Origin: Thiogranum sp963752745
Lineage (GTDB): Bacteria > Pseudomonadota > Gammaproteobacteria > DSM-19610
Length of the DNA: 64,000 nt
Assembly (NCBI GenBank): GCA_963752745.1
Contig: CAVWAK010000029.1
Location: 92,974 to 156,973 of the forward strand
Reading direction: 5' to 3'
Shown here: piece by piece, positions 26,877 to 35,186 of the stretch
Numbering within the stretch: position 1 is the first letter of the stretch
Layout: each line of letters starts with the position of its first letter
Notes under the pieces: generated by a model
Seen by the model: the letters and a program-made list of their open reading frames with translations, nothing else
Told to the model about the DNA's origin: nothing
Database searches by the model: none
Translations under genes and position numbers: made by a program

Positions 26877-27737
26877 TCATTTCTTTCTGACAGTGGCGAC
26901 TGAAAGTGTGGGAATGGCCTGCATCCACCCGATGACCGGCATCGTAAACTCGGCAGGTTTTTCCACATCATTACCCCCGTGTGGATTTCTGATCGTGACG
27001 GTTGATGTCTTCAGGCAGACGTCGCCGATGGACTCTGCCGGATGGCCGTCTGCTGTCAGCAGTTTGGCCGAAATCACGGCATAAACGTGTTCCACATCCA
27101 GCATTCCCGAAACATCGGTCCATGGTGATCCCTGTTTTTTATTGGCTCTCGAGCATGTCAGAAAATACAGATTGCCATCATTGCAATTTGGAGAGAATGC
27201 CTTCCAGAGAGCCTTGGTTACGGTGTTTTCCCGTTCACCAATAGCCTGTTTGCGTTCCTCTTTTACCTTTGGGCTGTCATGCAAGCTTTCCTCGTATTTT
27301 TCATACATGAAGCACTCTTCAAACGACACGAATCGATCGCCGTACAGCACCCTGCAAATCAGGCCGGGATTCCTGTTGCCGTTTGCGGTTTCGTATCCTG
27401 AGTTCTTCATGGACTCGTAAAGGTAATTTCCTTTCAGGCAGGAGCCATTCTTGCCAAAGTCCTCGGTAAAGCAGGCATAGGCTTTCTCCAAAATCGGCAC
27501 CCATGAGACGCCCTTAACCGGCCGGGCGCAGATCAAGCCTCCGTCTGCCGATGTAAGCAGGCAATTTATCGTGAAGGGTGAACCGGAGACGGACCGTGCC
27601 TTTCCCGAGGAAATGCTCGAATACACGTTTCTTGTTCCGGGCGAACAGAAATACCTGTGCGGCCCGCATTGGGAGACGCAGAAAATGATCGGCATGGTAA
27701 CGGTGACCGAGTAAAGACCGGTGGTCTTACTGCGCAC
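26877..27737 (-). CDS. Calpain-like (C2 family) cysteine peptidase fragment
   Basis: A 286-residue protein. Residues about 77-90 (VSWVPILEKAYACF) match the calpain 'W-x-LLEKAYAK' block, His217 sits in EHVYAVI and Asn251 in TIRNPHGG, which match the catalytic His and Asn regions of calpain (usually RNPWG). The N-terminal catalytic Cys region is not visible, so the protein is either a truncated or an inactive calpain domain. The first codon is a GTG at 27737; the first ATG lies at residue 15. The upstream frame is open but Arg-rich and low in quality. Its 5' end lies near the tRNA-Lys fragment and the element. Confidence 0.5.
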   Translation of the reverse strand: MRSKTTGLYSVTVTMPIIFCVSQCGPHRYFCSPGTRNVYSSISSGKARSVSGSPFTINCLLTSADGGLICARPVKGVSWVPILEKAYACFTEDFGKNGSCLKGNYLYESMKNSGYETANGNRNPGLICRVLYGDRFVSFEECFMYEKYEESLHDSPKVKEERKQAIGERENTVTKALWKAFSPNCNDGNLYFLTCSRANKKQGSPWTDVSGMLDVEHVYAVISAKLLTADGHPAESIGDVCLKTSTVTIRNPHGGNDVEKPAEFTMPVIGWMQAIPTLSVATVRKK

Positions 27738-27923
27738 AGGCCAATAGCGGCGTCGGCATGGAAGTCGATTTGGCGATGCGGCAGATTTAGCTCTGCGGTT
27801 GGGGCGGTTGGGGCGGTTTGACGCTCAAGGTTGTCGAAGACGCCTGATCATTCGTCGTGCATAGTTCAAGATGACGCATGTTCCCTTGCGGCACTTTTCT
27901 TTCAGCTAAGTCATTGAAAATTA

Positions 27924-27968
27924 TGGTGAGCGCTCGGGGGTTCGAACCCCGGACCTACTGATTAAAAG
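27924..27968 (-). other. 3' half of a tRNA-Lys(UUU): probable integration site
   Basis: On the minus strand, 27968 to 27924 reads from the anticodon loop CTTTTAA, through the 3' anticodon stem and a T-arm (CGGGGTTCGAACCCCG), to the acceptor GAGCGCTC and ACCA. The 5' half is not present: identity ends exactly at the anticodon loop, where many tyrosine integrases recombine. The tyrosine-integrase gene begins 143 bases away. This looks like the attachment junction of an integrated element. Confidence 0.75.
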
Positions 27969-28111
27969 TTGTTGTATATAGGGTTCGCATAGCTTTTCAT
28001 AGTGAAATTTTTATCTATTTAAAATCAATGGGATACATGCTATATAGGCTTCATGGCGGAGCATAGAAAACCACCCTTACCCGCTCAATTCATGAGCCTA
28101 GGAAGAGCCTA

Positions 28112-29212
28112 ATGAAACTCACTGATCTTGCGATTTCGCGTCTCAGTTCGCCGGAAACCGGGCAAAAGACATACTTTGATGAAGGCCTCAAAAACTTTGG
28201 GGTGCGTATCTCCCAAGGCGGCACCAAATCGTTTGTGGTGCTCTTGGGAAAGCAACGCCATCGCCGTACGATTGGTCGCTATCCTGACTGGTCGCTTGCC
28301 AATGCCCGTAGAGCAGCCAAGAAGCTCTTGGCAACCGCTGATATTGAAGAATTGGCTAAACGACCGTCCGTGCCATTTTCTGATGCCAAAGAACGATTCC
28401 TTGCTGATGCCGCCGCCCGCAATCGAGCCAAGACCAACTATGAATACCAACGGCTCTTAAACCGCCATTTCGCTTTTCAAAAGCCGATCCATCAACTCAC
28501 CCGCCAAGACATTATGTGGGTGATTGAAAGTCTTAAGAACGTTCCTTCGGAGCAAAAGCATGCCTTTGTGGCAATCCGCACGATGATGAACTGGTGTGTG
28601 AAGCAAGGGCTTCTGAATACCTCCCCAGTACCGCGCTTGTCGCTAAAGGTAGAAAGTCGAGATCGTGTCTTGTCTGATGCTGAGCTTGCCGAAGTTTGGG
28701 GGCGGGCGGGGGACTTTGGCTACCCCTACGGTACCATCGTGCAGTTACTTGTCTTGACCGGCCAGCGGCGCGGAGAGACAGCTGCCCTTCAATGGGATTG
28801 GGTAGAAAGTGACCGAATTGTCTTTCCCTCCGGTATCACCAAAAACCGGCGCACCCATTACCTACCGATTGGTCCCAAGGCACAGGAGATAATTGCCAGC
28901 GTACCCAAAGACAGCGACTTATTGTTTCCATCTCGCTTTTATGAAAGGAGACCATTCAACGGCTGGAGCAAGTGCAAGAAGCGGTTTGATGAAGGCCTGT
29001 CCTTTCAAGACTACACTTTGCATGACCTGCGCCGCACGTTTGCTACAAATCTAGCGCAGTTGGGTACCCCAATTCATGTAACCGAGCGCATCCTCAATCA
29101 TACTTCGGGGACTTTGTCCGGAGTGGCAGCTGTATACAACCGCTACAGCTATGAGAATGAGATGCGCGATGCGATTGAAAGTTTGGAGCGGAATCTCTTC
29201 CCGACATTTTAG
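28112..29212 (+). CDS. Tyrosine-type site-specific recombinase (integrase)
   Basis: A 366-residue integrase with the catalytic set of the tyrosine recombinases: the first Arg in TGQRRGE, HxxR in LHDLRRT, His in ILNHTSG and the nucleophile Tyr in VYNRYS. It has an Arm-binding N-terminal region (P4-like DUF4102: LSSPETGQKTYFDEGLKNFGVRIS) as in integrases that use tRNA genes. It should catalyse insertion and excision at the adjacent tRNA-Lys half. It starts at MKLTD. Intact and of family length. Confidence 0.93.
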   Translation: MKLTDLAISRLSSPETGQKTYFDEGLKNFGVRISQGGTKSFVVLLGKQRHRRTIGRYPDWSLANARRAAKKLLATADIEELAKRPSVPFSDAKERFLADAAARNRAKTNYEYQRLLNRHFAFQKPIHQLTRQDIMWVIESLKNVPSEQKHAFVAIRTMMNWCVKQGLLNTSPVPRLSLKVESRDRVLSDAELAEVWGRAGDFGYPYGTIVQLLVLTGQRRGETAALQWDWVESDRIVFPSGITKNRRTHYLPIGPKAQEIIASVPKDSDLLFPSRFYERRPFNGWSKCKKRFDEGLSFQDYTLHDLRRTFATNLAQLGTPIHVTERILNHTSGTLSGVAAVYNRYSYENEMRDAIESLERNLFPTF

Positions 29213-29403
29213 ATGGTCATGTTTGAGATGAAATTTGATGCTCTTCAAAAGGACGGTTTAATCTCCTTTTGCTTAAGGCAACGATTTGGACCACTCAGAG
29301 CATTGTCTCCTATGCCTGATTAAATATGAGTTGGGAGTGGTGGTTGTTAGATTCAGAAAATGCACAAAAAATGTGCTATGCTGTGCGCATAACCCCAACA
29401 CAT

Positions 29404-29643
29404 ATGTCCACAAAATCTATCAAATTATACAACGTACTTGTTGACCTGAAGGTCGACAGGGAAGTCGCAGCGGAAGCGCTGGAGCCTATTTTGACCAAGG
29501 AAGAGGCTTTTCAGGTATTGGCAACCAAAGACGATTTACATCGTCAGACGAAATGGATTGTCTCTACATTCATTGCCGTGGCGCTCGGTCAGATTGTGGT
29601 TCTGACAGGTATCATGACTCTGATATTGGGCCGGGCCGCATAG
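29404..29643 (+). CDS. Small coiled-coil membrane protein (DUF1640-like)
   Basis: A 79-residue protein starting at MSTKSIKLYN; a longer reading from 29326 is possible but lacks protein character before residue 27. An N-terminal helical part with ATKDDL resembles the CCDC90/DUF1640 coiled-coil family, and a C-terminal transmembrane helix (IVSTFIAVALGQIVVLTGIMTLIL) follows. Function unknown. A clear terminator follows at 29677. Confidence 0.6.
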   Translation: MSTKSIKLYNVLVDLKVDREVAAEALEPILTKEEAFQVLATKDDLHRQTKWIVSTFIAVALGQIVVLTGIMTLILGRAA

Positions 29644-29676
29644 TTTATTCAGCTCATGCCTTGCCAAGAGCGACAG

Positions 29677-29699
29677 AAGCCCCTTTGCAGGGCTTTTTT
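29677..29699 (+). terminator. Rho-independent terminator
   Basis: AAGCCC at 29677-29682 pairs with GGGCTT at 29690-29695, followed by four more T bases. It lies 33 bases after the small membrane protein on the same strand. Confidence 0.8.
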
Positions 29700-29991
29700 G
29701 TATCGAATGGGAATTGGGTCGGATTGGCTGCTGAGAGGCCACAAATCGGCTTGTGTGGCTTCTGAGGCGATGTTGGAGTATTGGCAGGCAGCTGAGGCCT
29801 AGAACTGAATCACGGGTAGCTTTTGGCGTGAGTGTTGATATGGGGAAGCGGAGTGATTGACGGTCTCATAGTCCAGCCAGATTGTTCGAGTTTTTGGTTG
29901 GTTGAGTTTTTCCTCCGTTCCTTTCCTTTTTGAATGCTTCATATTGTTCTCTGCTTATTCTTCCCTTGATATTGTTAGTGTCAAAATTTTT

Positions 29992-30060
29992 GACATCTGG
30001 AAGTCGGGATTGCCGACATCTAGAAGTCGGAAATCCCGACATCTGAAAGCAGGCTACGTT
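29992..30060. repeat. Three iteron-like direct repeats with a 23-bp period
   Basis: Copies start at 29992 (GACATCTGGAAGTCGG), 30015 (GACATCTAGAAGTCGG) and 30038 (GACATCTGAAAGCAGG), spaced by exactly 23 bases. The first is preceded by the palindrome-like GTCAAAATTTTTGAC (29979-29993). Period and length match plasmid iterons, and they lie 18 bases from the end of a replication-type winged-helix gene. Confidence 0.65.
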
Positions 30061-30078
30061 GTGGTTGTTGGTGATACA

Positions 30079-30429
30079 TCACCGCGCATGTTTGAGGACT
30101 TTGGCTTTGAGATTGATTTCATAGAGGTTTGAACGGCCTTGGCCTCGGCGCTTGATGTTGATGAAGTCCTTTGCCTCCAGTTCCTTGATGTATTGATTGG
30201 CTGTCTGGCGGCTAATGCCCATATCAACGCCCAATCGATCCTGGCCAGGAAAGCATTGGTCATCTCCCATGGCGTAAGAAAGCAACATGGCATAGGCCAG
30301 CTTGCCTCCGGCACTGATTTGATTGGATTTGAGGATGGCATTGGGAATTTGCGTAAACCCGCGTTGGGTCAACGGATCCGCACCGATTATCTTGATGTTA
30401 CGATCAAGAGCCTCTCCAAAAGACTTCAT
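30079..30429 (-). CDS. Winged-helix (HTH_36) replication-type protein
   Basis: About 116 residues starting at MKSFGEALDRN (an upstream start at 30693 would overlap the next gene). GFTQIPNAILKSNQISAGGKLAYAMLLSYA and QDRLGVDMGISRQTANQYIKELEAKDFINIKRRGQG form a winged helix of the HTH_36 group, found in phage and plasmid replication or transposon proteins. It could bind the adjacent 23-bp iterons. It is much shorter than complete Rep proteins, so another function such as a regulator is possible. No strong ribosome-binding site is seen. Confidence 0.6.
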   Translation of the reverse strand: MKSFGEALDRNIKIIGADPLTQRGFTQIPNAILKSNQISAGGKLAYAMLLSYAMGDDQCFPGQDRLGVDMGISRQTANQYIKELEAKDFINIKRRGQGRSNLYEINLKAKVLKHAR

Positions 30430-30586
30430 ATTGGAATAGTATACACCATGGGGCCGAAGATTGCTGGATATGCTGTGACCAATTAGTTGCTCTTCTAGAG
30501 GGGCAAAAGGCTGATAAAGGGAGGTTAGAACTCCAGAATTAAAAGGGTCGCACAATTTTTGTTTCGCGACGCTTCGTGCCAGATGT

Positions 30587-31615
30587 TTAGATTCTGAAAG
30601 AATCGGTTGGGTCATTCGGCGACTGACCCGATACGAAGCGCTGGACAGAAGTGGAAGCGTCAGCCACCTTCGACTCCGATATGTCCTTACCATACTTCAC
30701 CTCAGGCAAAGGCAATGACTGATCGAGCGTATTATCTTCAGGCATCACCGCCGCTCTGACTTGCTCTGCAGGCGGCGGTTTTGAGGATGCTTGCCTTTCG
30801 GCTCTCGAACCCGGCATGAGCTTACCGCCAATAGCAATGGTCTCCAGCGTCTCGAGCATGCGCTCAGCGATGGCAGTGACATCCTTGCGTCCGGCACGCG
30901 CTTCCGTGAGCTCATCGCGCAAGAACTCTTTGTCGTCGCGAACCTCGGCTATGAGGTCATGCGCTCCCTCGAGTTGGGCTGTCAGTTTGGCGTTTTCGAT
31001 AAGAACACTGGCCAAGCTTCTGGTTTCCCCCACTTCCTGGCGCGTATCGCCAAAAGCAACTTTGCTGGCGTCGCCAACGAAATCAGGCGTCGCCACCGCA
31101 TCGCCTTTGGCGTCAACGTTTTGTGCTAATTGCGTGCCGCCACCGGCGTCGCCAAGTTCATTTGGCAACGCCACGGCGTTTGGGACGGTTTCGGGGTTTT
31201 GTTCGCCAACATCGCTCTTTCTGGCATCGCCAGATGGGATTGGCGTTTGGCTGGCACCGCCAGTTGGGGCCTTGGCGTCGCCATTGACGGGAGGGAAATC
31301 CTGTTCGCCTTCATCCCATTTGATTTCGTTGTCTTTAATATGTCGAAGCAGGGAAGTCTCATTCACCAACCACTCTGAAACCGGCTGACCGTTTCGAGTG
31401 GTTTGAAGCTTATGGCAATCAATCACGCCGTCCCGGCACATGCGCTGTACCTTACGATTGGAGGCGAACTTGCATCGCTCCTTGACCATCAGGGAAGAGG
31501 CCTCACCAATTGTCAGGGAATATGTGTCGATATCGGCATCTGATTGGGCAGGGAAGTTGGCCTCGCCAACAAGTTCAGAACCAAACCCGTATCCAGATTG
31601 ATCATCGAATTCCAT
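30587..31615 (-). CDS. Long low-complexity DNA-associated protein of unknown function
   Basis: A 342-residue protein. Residues about 33-75 (TIGEASSLMVKERCKFASNRKVQRMCRDGVIDCHKL) look like a MerR/excisionase-type DNA-binding helix-turn-helix. The middle part is rich in G, A, D and V repeats (GDAKAP, GDARKS, VGDASK), and residues about 200-250 (SVLIENAKLTAQLEGAHDLIAEVRDD) form a coiled coil. It resembles accessory replication proteins of integrated elements but I cannot name it. Iteron-like 9-bp repeats lie just upstream. Confidence 0.55.
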   Translation of the reverse strand: MEFDDQSGYGFGSELVGEANFPAQSDADIDTYSLTIGEASSLMVKERCKFASNRKVQRMCRDGVIDCHKLQTTRNGQPVSEWLVNETSLLRHIKDNEIKWDEGEQDFPPVNGDAKAPTGGASQTPIPSGDARKSDVGEQNPETVPNAVALPNELGDAGGGTQLAQNVDAKGDAVATPDFVGDASKVAFGDTRQEVGETRSLASVLIENAKLTAQLEGAHDLIAEVRDDKEFLRDELTEARAGRKDVTAIAERMLETLETIAIGGKLMPGSRAERQASSKPPPAEQVRAAVMPEDNTLDQSLPLPEVKYGKDISESKVADASTSVQRFVSGQSPNDPTDSFRI

Positions 31616-31681
31616 CCAAGCATTCTACCATGCTTCCGATGCCGCAAACCGTTGGCGATGCCAGAATTGGTATATGCTCAT

Positions 31682-31736
31682 GGGGATACGGGATGGGGAT
31701 ACGCATGGGGAACCCGTATCCCCAATTCGTATCCCC
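31682..31736. repeat. Cluster of 9-bp direct and inverted repeats (GGGGATACG)
   Basis: GGGGATACG occurs at 31682-31690 and 31695-31703, and its inverse CGTATCCCC at 31715-31723 and 31728-31736. The array is 67 bases in front of the start of the 342-residue gene. It could be a regulatory operator for that protein or part of a replication origin. Confidence 0.7.
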
Positions 31737-31797
31737 CTTCAAACAGCATCATAGGGTTTCAAGCATCTTCAGATTTTCAGTTATCCGGCTGCGACTT

Positions 31798-31825
31798 CAC
31801 TTTCATCTTGTTAAAGATGAAAGTG
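31798..31825. repeat. Perfect 12-bp inverted repeat (hairpin)
   Basis: CACTTTCATCTT at 31798-31809 and AAGATGAAAGTG at 31814-31825 are separated by GTTA. It lies in the gene-free stretch 31616-31982; no other feature is seen in that stretch except the GGGGATACG cluster. Confidence 0.6.
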
Positions 31826-31982
31826 AACGGCGCTTACGGCCCATTACGGACCTTCGGGTTGCAGGAAAAACGATCTTATCGCTTCCCCAGACCGGACATT
31901 TGTGATGGCCGCCATATATTCATTTCAACAATGACTGCAACACGGGTAAGCATGTCATTGTTTGGTCCAATTCGAGCATCGA

Positions 31983-32072
31983 TCAACTTGCGCGCCTAAT
32001 GCCAGTCTCATCAGCATGCTGAAGAATACGTAATTTGCGTTGAATCTCGCGTTGGTCCTTGTTCATGAACAT
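31983..32072 (-). pseudogene. Remnant of an IS481-family transposase N-terminus
   Basis: With an AAGGAGA ribosome-binding site, a short frame starts MFMNKDQREIQRKLRIL and continues QHADETG before a stop after 29 codons. MNKDQREIQRKLR-LxHA is characteristic of IS481-type transposases. The rest of the transposase (over 250 residues) is missing, so it is a fragment. Confidence 0.5.
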
Positions 32073-32115
32073 CTCCTTTTTCCCAGAAATGGGAATTTAA
32101 TGGAAATGCCCTGCG

Positions 32116-32421
32116 AGTAACGACATATCTACAATCGGGCTGATAAAATCAGTCGCTGTTGATTACCTGTCTGATGGCATTCGGGCTAATGCTGTCTGCC
32201 CTGGTACAGTAGACAGTCCATCGTTGAAAGAGCGCATTGTTGAATTGGCTGATAAGAGGTGAAGCATTGAGCAGGCACAGAGTTTCTTTATCGACCGCCA
32301 ACCATCCGGTCGCTTCGGCCGTCCCGACGAAATTGCCTCTTTGTGTGCGTTTCTTGCAAGTGATTGGGCTAGTTTTATCACCGGACTGGCAATTAATATC
32401 GACGGCGGGATTAAGATATAG
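32116..32421 (+). pseudogene. C-terminal remnant of a short-chain dehydrogenase
   Basis: The frame codes IGLIKSVAVDYLSDGIRANAVCPGTVDSPSLKER and, after an in-frame TGA, QPSGRFGRPDEIASLCAFLASD and ITGLAINIDGGIKI, the C-terminal part of an SDR of the sugar-acid dehydrogenase type. The N-terminal two-thirds, with the cofactor motif and the catalytic Tyr, is absent. It is next to the presumed right end of the integrated element, which may have broken it. Confidence 0.6.
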
Positions 32422-32573
32422 GGTCTGATGAACTGCCTCTGTTCCCGTGATCTCAACCCGTGCGGTATTGTCAGGGGAACCTGCAATGGATATGATTTTG
32501 CTGCAATTCAACAACCCGCAGTTCCGTAACGATGAGCGAATTAATGCCTTAAGAGTAATGGAAGGAGAACCCC

Positions 32574-33575
32574 GTGGATCGGCTAAGAATAGGTGTAATT
32601 GGACTGGGATGGTTCGGCGAAATTCATGCAGAGACTATCGCGGGAGTTCCCAACATTGAGTTAGCGGCTCTGTGCACTCGAACACCGGACCGATTGGCTG
32701 AAATGGGTAAGAAATTCGGTGTCACAAAGCTTTATCGTGACTATACGGATATGTTGGCTGACCCGGATATTGATGCAGTATCGATTTGCACAATGTGGGA
32801 TCAGCATCGCCAACCTGCAATTGATGCTCTTGAGGCTGGTAAGCACGTATTTCTCGAAAAACCTATCGCGTCCACAGTAGAGGACGGATTAGCAATAACG
32901 GCTGCTTCAAAAAAGGCGAAGGGCATTTTGTACATTGGCCACATTGTCCGGTTCAACCCACGTTACCGTATGGCTAAGCAAGCCATTGATGAAGGTCGCA
33001 TTGGAAAAATAGTTGCCCTGTCGTCTCGCCGTAATATTCCAGCAGCTTGGACTCCGACGATTCTCGAAAAGATCGGTCCGATTGTTGGTGATGCTATCCA
33101 CGACACAGATATAATGCTGTGGTTTACTGGTGACAGTATCGTTTCAGCCTATGCCCAAACAGTTGATGTGCGTGGCCTTAAGCACCCTGACATTGGTCAG
33201 ACAATGTACCGTTTTGCAGGCGGTGCAAGCGCAACACTGGAAACTGTCTGGTGTATGCCCGAAAAGACTCCATTTGATATTGACGAACGCATGTCGATTA
33301 TCGGTACGGAAGGTATAATTCATGTGCAGGATACTTTTCCCAACCTCGCGGTTGTTGATGGTGACAGGTTGCACTCCCCTGACACTACCTACTGGCCGAT
33401 GTTCAACGGCGTCAGAGGTGGCGCGTTAAGGGATGAATTCACCTACTTTGCAAACTGTGCATTGACTGGTGAAGTCGTTTCCATCGGCACGCCTGAAAAT
33501 GCGACAGCTGCTTTAGAGGCAACACTGGCAGCCGAGGAATTTGCCCGATCCGGTGAAGTTGTGAGGGTTGGATAA
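32574..33575 (+). CDS. Gfo/Idh/MocA-family NAD(P)-dependent oxidoreductase
   Basis: A 333-residue cytoplasmic dehydrogenase that starts with GTG after an AAGGAG ribosome-binding site. Residues 4-15 (RIGVIGLGWFGE) are the dinucleotide motif; LEKPIAS carries the typical EKP catalytic lysine, and DAIHDTDIMLW contains a conserved HDxD-type motif. Family members oxidise or reduce sugars, inositols or amino-acid-like compounds. It overlaps the next gene by one base and starts the D-amino-acid-type catabolic group. Substrate unknown. Confidence 0.9.
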   Translation: MDRLRIGVIGLGWFGEIHAETIAGVPNIELAALCTRTPDRLAEMGKKFGVTKLYRDYTDMLADPDIDAVSICTMWDQHRQPAIDALEAGKHVFLEKPIASTVEDGLAITAASKKAKGILYIGHIVRFNPRYRMAKQAIDEGRIGKIVALSSRRNIPAAWTPTILEKIGPIVGDAIHDTDIMLWFTGDSIVSAYAQTVDVRGLKHPDIGQTMYRFAGGASATLETVWCMPEKTPFDIDERMSIIGTEGIIHVQDTFPNLAVVDGDRLHSPDTTYWPMFNGVRGGALRDEFTYFANCALTGEVVSIGTPENATAALEATLAAEEFARSGEVVRVG

Positions 33576-33916
33576 TGTTGGAATATGTTTTTGACCATGT
33601 TGGAATAACAACAACTGAACCTCAGCCAAACGAAGATTGGGTTGAAGCTAGTAAAATCTGGGTAACCAATCCCCGCAATCATCCTGAGCACATTGAATTC
33701 CTGCGCTACCGCGAGGACAGCAAAGTGCCGGCCATAGTGCGAGATAATCCGCATATTGCCTTTCGGGTAAAAGAGATCGAACCATATTTGAAAGATTGCG
33801 AAATATTAATTCCGCCGTTCATTGTGGGTGATTTTCTGGAGGTAGTGTTTGTTCGAAAGCACGGCGTCGTGTTTGAATATATGCGCTATCTCAAAGAGGG
33901 CTGGTTCGATAATTGA
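33575..33916 (+). CDS. VOC-superfamily protein
   Basis: A 113-residue protein with the first beta-alpha-beta unit of a glyoxalase/VOC fold (DHVGITTTEP; ending EFLRYRED). It could be a metal-dependent isomerase or dioxygenase subunit. Its start ATG overlaps the last base of the Gfo/Idh stop, so it is translationally coupled. The reaction is not predictable. Confidence 0.7.
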   Translation: MLEYVFDHVGITTTEPQPNEDWVEASKIWVTNPRNHPEHIEFLRYREDSKVPAIVRDNPHIAFRVKEIEPYLKDCEILIPPFIVGDFLEVVFVRKHGVVFEYMRYLKEGWFDN

Positions 33917-33993
33917 TAATGCAACCTCACTTTAGGGAGTCTTGACGATTTATCAATTGAGCGGAAGAAACAGCCAACTCCAGGATAAGTGAC

Positions 33994-35100
33994 ATGTCCA
34001 ATTTGACAGAAACGTTAACCAGTCGAATTTTGCGTGTGGACAGGACACTTGAAAACCTGGAAACCCCGGCGGTCCTTGTCGACGTAGGGATTGCTGAAGA
34101 CAATCTCAAACGATGGCAAGCACATTGTGATGAGAGCGGCATAAAAAACCGGCCGCACATTAAGACTCATCGCAGTGTGGCATGGGCCTTGCGACAAATG
34201 GAGCTGGGAGCTGTCGGCATAACCGTCCAGACGGTGGGCGAGGCGGAAGTCATGGTTGATGCTGGTATTATTGATATCTTCTTGACAACAATGACCTTTG
34301 GCCCTTGCAAAATTGATCGACTCGCTGAGGTAGCGCGGCGCTGTCAGCTTTCGGTTGTGGCAGATAGCGTCAGGGCGGTTGATGAGGTCCTGATTGCTGC
34401 TCGCAAAGCTGATTCTAAAATTACGATACTGATCGAATGCGATACCGGTGCCGCCCGTTGCGGCCTTTCCGACCCAAATGCCATTTGCCAATTGGCACGA
34501 TATATTATTGGTTATGACGAACTTTTTTTCGGTGGATTGATGACCTATCCGGCTGCGGGAAAACGGCAGCTATCGTGCGAGGCTTTGGACGCTGCTATTG
34601 CTGCTTGCACCGCCGCTGGAATAGCGGTTGAAACAGTGACCTCGGGTGGAAGCCCGGATATGTGGTCGAAGGAAGGACTGTCCCCTGTTACCGAATATCG
34701 CGCCGGAACCTACATATACAATGATCGTGCATTGATGACCTATGGCACCGCTACCCTGGATCAATGTGCAATGATGATAATGGCAACTGTTGTTAGTACC
34801 CCAGCACCCGAGCGGGCAATTATCGATGCCGGCTCGAAAGCCCTGACCAGCGATTTGATAGGGCTCAATGGATATGGCCATATCATAGAGTACCCTGATG
34901 CAAAGATATATCAGTTGAATGAAGAGCACGGGTATCTTGATATTTCGAAATGCTGTAACCGACCTGCGGTTGGGGAGCGTATTCGTATATTGCCCAATCA
35001 CACCTGCGTGGTCACCAATCTGTTCGATTACATGTTTGTTGTGTCAGAAGACCGGCTTACGGGCGCATTGCCGGTAGACGCTCGGGGTAAGTCATACTGA
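33994..35100 (+). CDS. DSD1-family PLP-dependent enzyme (D-threonine aldolase / D-serine dehydratase type)
   Basis: A 368-residue PLP enzyme with an alanine-racemase-type barrel. The PLP lysine lies in RPHIKTHR (Lys57), and the C-terminal PNHTC matches the divalent-metal site of D-threonine aldolases and eukaryotic-type D-serine dehydratases. Members cleave or deaminate D-hydroxy amino acids. The enzyme belongs to a group with an N-acyl-D-amino-acid deacylase and RidA, which fits D-amino-acid breakdown. Substrate specificity is unknown. Confidence 0.88.
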   Translation: MSNLTETLTSRILRVDRTLENLETPAVLVDVGIAEDNLKRWQAHCDESGIKNRPHIKTHRSVAWALRQMELGAVGITVQTVGEAEVMVDAGIIDIFLTTMTFGPCKIDRLAEVARRCQLSVVADSVRAVDEVLIAARKADSKITILIECDTGAARCGLSDPNAICQLARYIIGYDELFFGGLMTYPAAGKRQLSCEALDAAIAACTAAGIAVETVTSGGSPDMWSKEGLSPVTEYRAGTYIYNDRALMTYGTATLDQCAMMIMATVVSTPAPERAIIDAGSKALTSDLIGLNGYGHIIEYPDAKIYQLNEEHGYLDISKCCNRPAVGERIRILPNHTCVVTNLFDYMFVVSEDRLTGALPVDARGKSY

Positions 35101-35186
35101 GCTCAAAACCGACTGGAAGTTGTTGAACGGAGTAGAAAGTTCGAAAAAAATCAACGTTTTTACTAATAAGAAACTGGAGACTATCG

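Larger units (their letters stand above)
27924..32114. mobile_element. Small integrated element (tRNA-Lys-associated)
   Basis: The span contains an att-like tRNA half, a tyrosine integrase, a small membrane protein, iteron-like repeats beside a replication-type winged-helix protein, a coiled-coil protein with an N-terminal DNA-binding region, several inverted and direct repeats, and an IS481 remnant. It is more AT-rich than its surroundings and is followed by a broken SDR gene. The right end is not defined: I find no second tRNA-Lys segment, so the exact boundary near 32.1 kb is an estimate. Confidence 0.5.
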
